This document shows positions 62,673 through 62,746 of a stretch of 62,746 nt of DNA, piece by piece. The stretch is from an uncultured Bacilli bacterium (GTDB taxonomy: Bacteria; Bacillota_I; Bacilli_A; RF39; UBA660), in the NCBI GenBank assembly GCA_934148995.1, contig CAKPDM010000010.1, positions 1 through 62,746 on the forward strand, in the 5' to 3' direction. The notes under the pieces were generated by a model. The model saw nothing but the letters and a program-made list of their open reading frames with translations. It was not told where the DNA came from and made no database searches. Each line of letters begins with the position of its first letter. Position 1 is the first letter of the stretch. The position numbers and the translations under genes were made by a program.

Positions 62673-62746
62673 GAGTCTGTAAATAAATTTGTGTAAATAG
62701 AAAATCTTTCCATGATAAAATAAAAGAAATGGAGAGATTTTATTAT
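62673..62746 (+). mobile_element. Possible left end of an IS256-type insertion sequence
   Basis: GAGTCTGTAAATAAATTTGT with the following GTAAAT resembles the terminal repeat of IS256-family elements. The window ends before any transposase codon can be read. Low to moderate confidence. Confidence 0.35.

Noticed and set aside
1..62746. Genetic code 4 (TGA = Trp) for the whole window
   Set aside because: hrcA, nfeD and other genes end properly at TGA, and reading through would add nonsense; the TGA codons in the 8.5-9.2 kb pseudogene are better seen as local decay or import.
1..62746. DGR reverse transcriptase or template repeat within the window
   Set aside because: No protein with reverse-transcriptase motifs is encoded, and no second GC-rich, AAC-rich copy of the 40621-40740 segment is visible.
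1..62746. CRISPR array, tRNA or rRNA genes
   Set aside because: No regularly spaced repeats, cas genes, cloverleaf-type sequences or rRNA segments were seen.

Overview
The window is about 62.7 kb of very AT-rich DNA. Nearly all genes lie on the + strand, in short operons with AAGGAGG-type ribosome binding sites, strong sigma-A promoters (TTGACA-17-TATAAT type) and short terminator hairpins with T-runs. hrcA with a CIRCE element, gatCAB-aspS under a T-box, NfeD/stomatin, and TGA used as a stop in ordinary genes (for example hrcA) all point to a low-GC Bacillota with genetic code 11. An uncultured gut Bacilli lineage near Erysipelotrichales/Acholeplasmatales (RF39-like) is the best guess, but that placement is inference.

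Layout. 1-6.9 kb is a decayed mobile region: the tail of a probable serine recombinase, a MobV relaxase broken by one in-frame stop, a DUF3644 (HEPN-type) protein, unassigned structured RNAs, a 135-bp direct repeat, and dead ISNCY-like and IS3 transposases. 7-19.6 kb is an accessory island of small soluble proteins: many unknowns, NUDIX, MBL-fold, GNAT and ASCH proteins, transglutaminase-like and HExxH proteins, a tandem paralogue pair, and two pseudogenes. 19.8-30.7 kb holds NfeD-stomatin, an XRE regulator, an AMP-forming synthetase next to a hybrid kinase and an Hpt-receiver protein, and an OmpR-type two-component system. 31-36 kb encodes an MMPL-family membrane protein with an enormous repeat-containing loop, followed by a membrane-anchored beta-sandwich protein and a 59-residue prepilin-like protein. 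40.9-47.4 kb is the heat-shock cluster hrcA-grpE-dnaK-pepF-dnaJ, followed by a sigma-70 family factor. 54.1-59.4 kb is gatCAB-aspS. 59.4-62.7 kb contains a repeat protein, two unknowns, a YfiH/laccase-domain protein and a probable insertion-sequence end.

The most unusual content is a family of three anchored surface proteins at 38.9, 49.2 and 51.2 kb. Each ends in a C-type-lectin-like domain whose last ~40 residues differ between copies in the scattered pattern of diversity-generating retroelement (DGR) targets. In the first copy this segment has 56% G+C and almost no third-position adenine, the composition expected of a DGR variable region. No reverse transcriptase or template repeat lies in the window. 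Each gene also has a leader with a short ORF, a hairpin and an intrinsic terminator just before the start codon. Two leaders carry a G9 or G10 tract inside the short ORF. A one-base change in either tract would carry translation into the 5' arm of the terminator, which is exactly where the leader ORF of the first copy ends. I propose a phase-variable, translation-coupled attenuator controlling hypervariable surface lectins.
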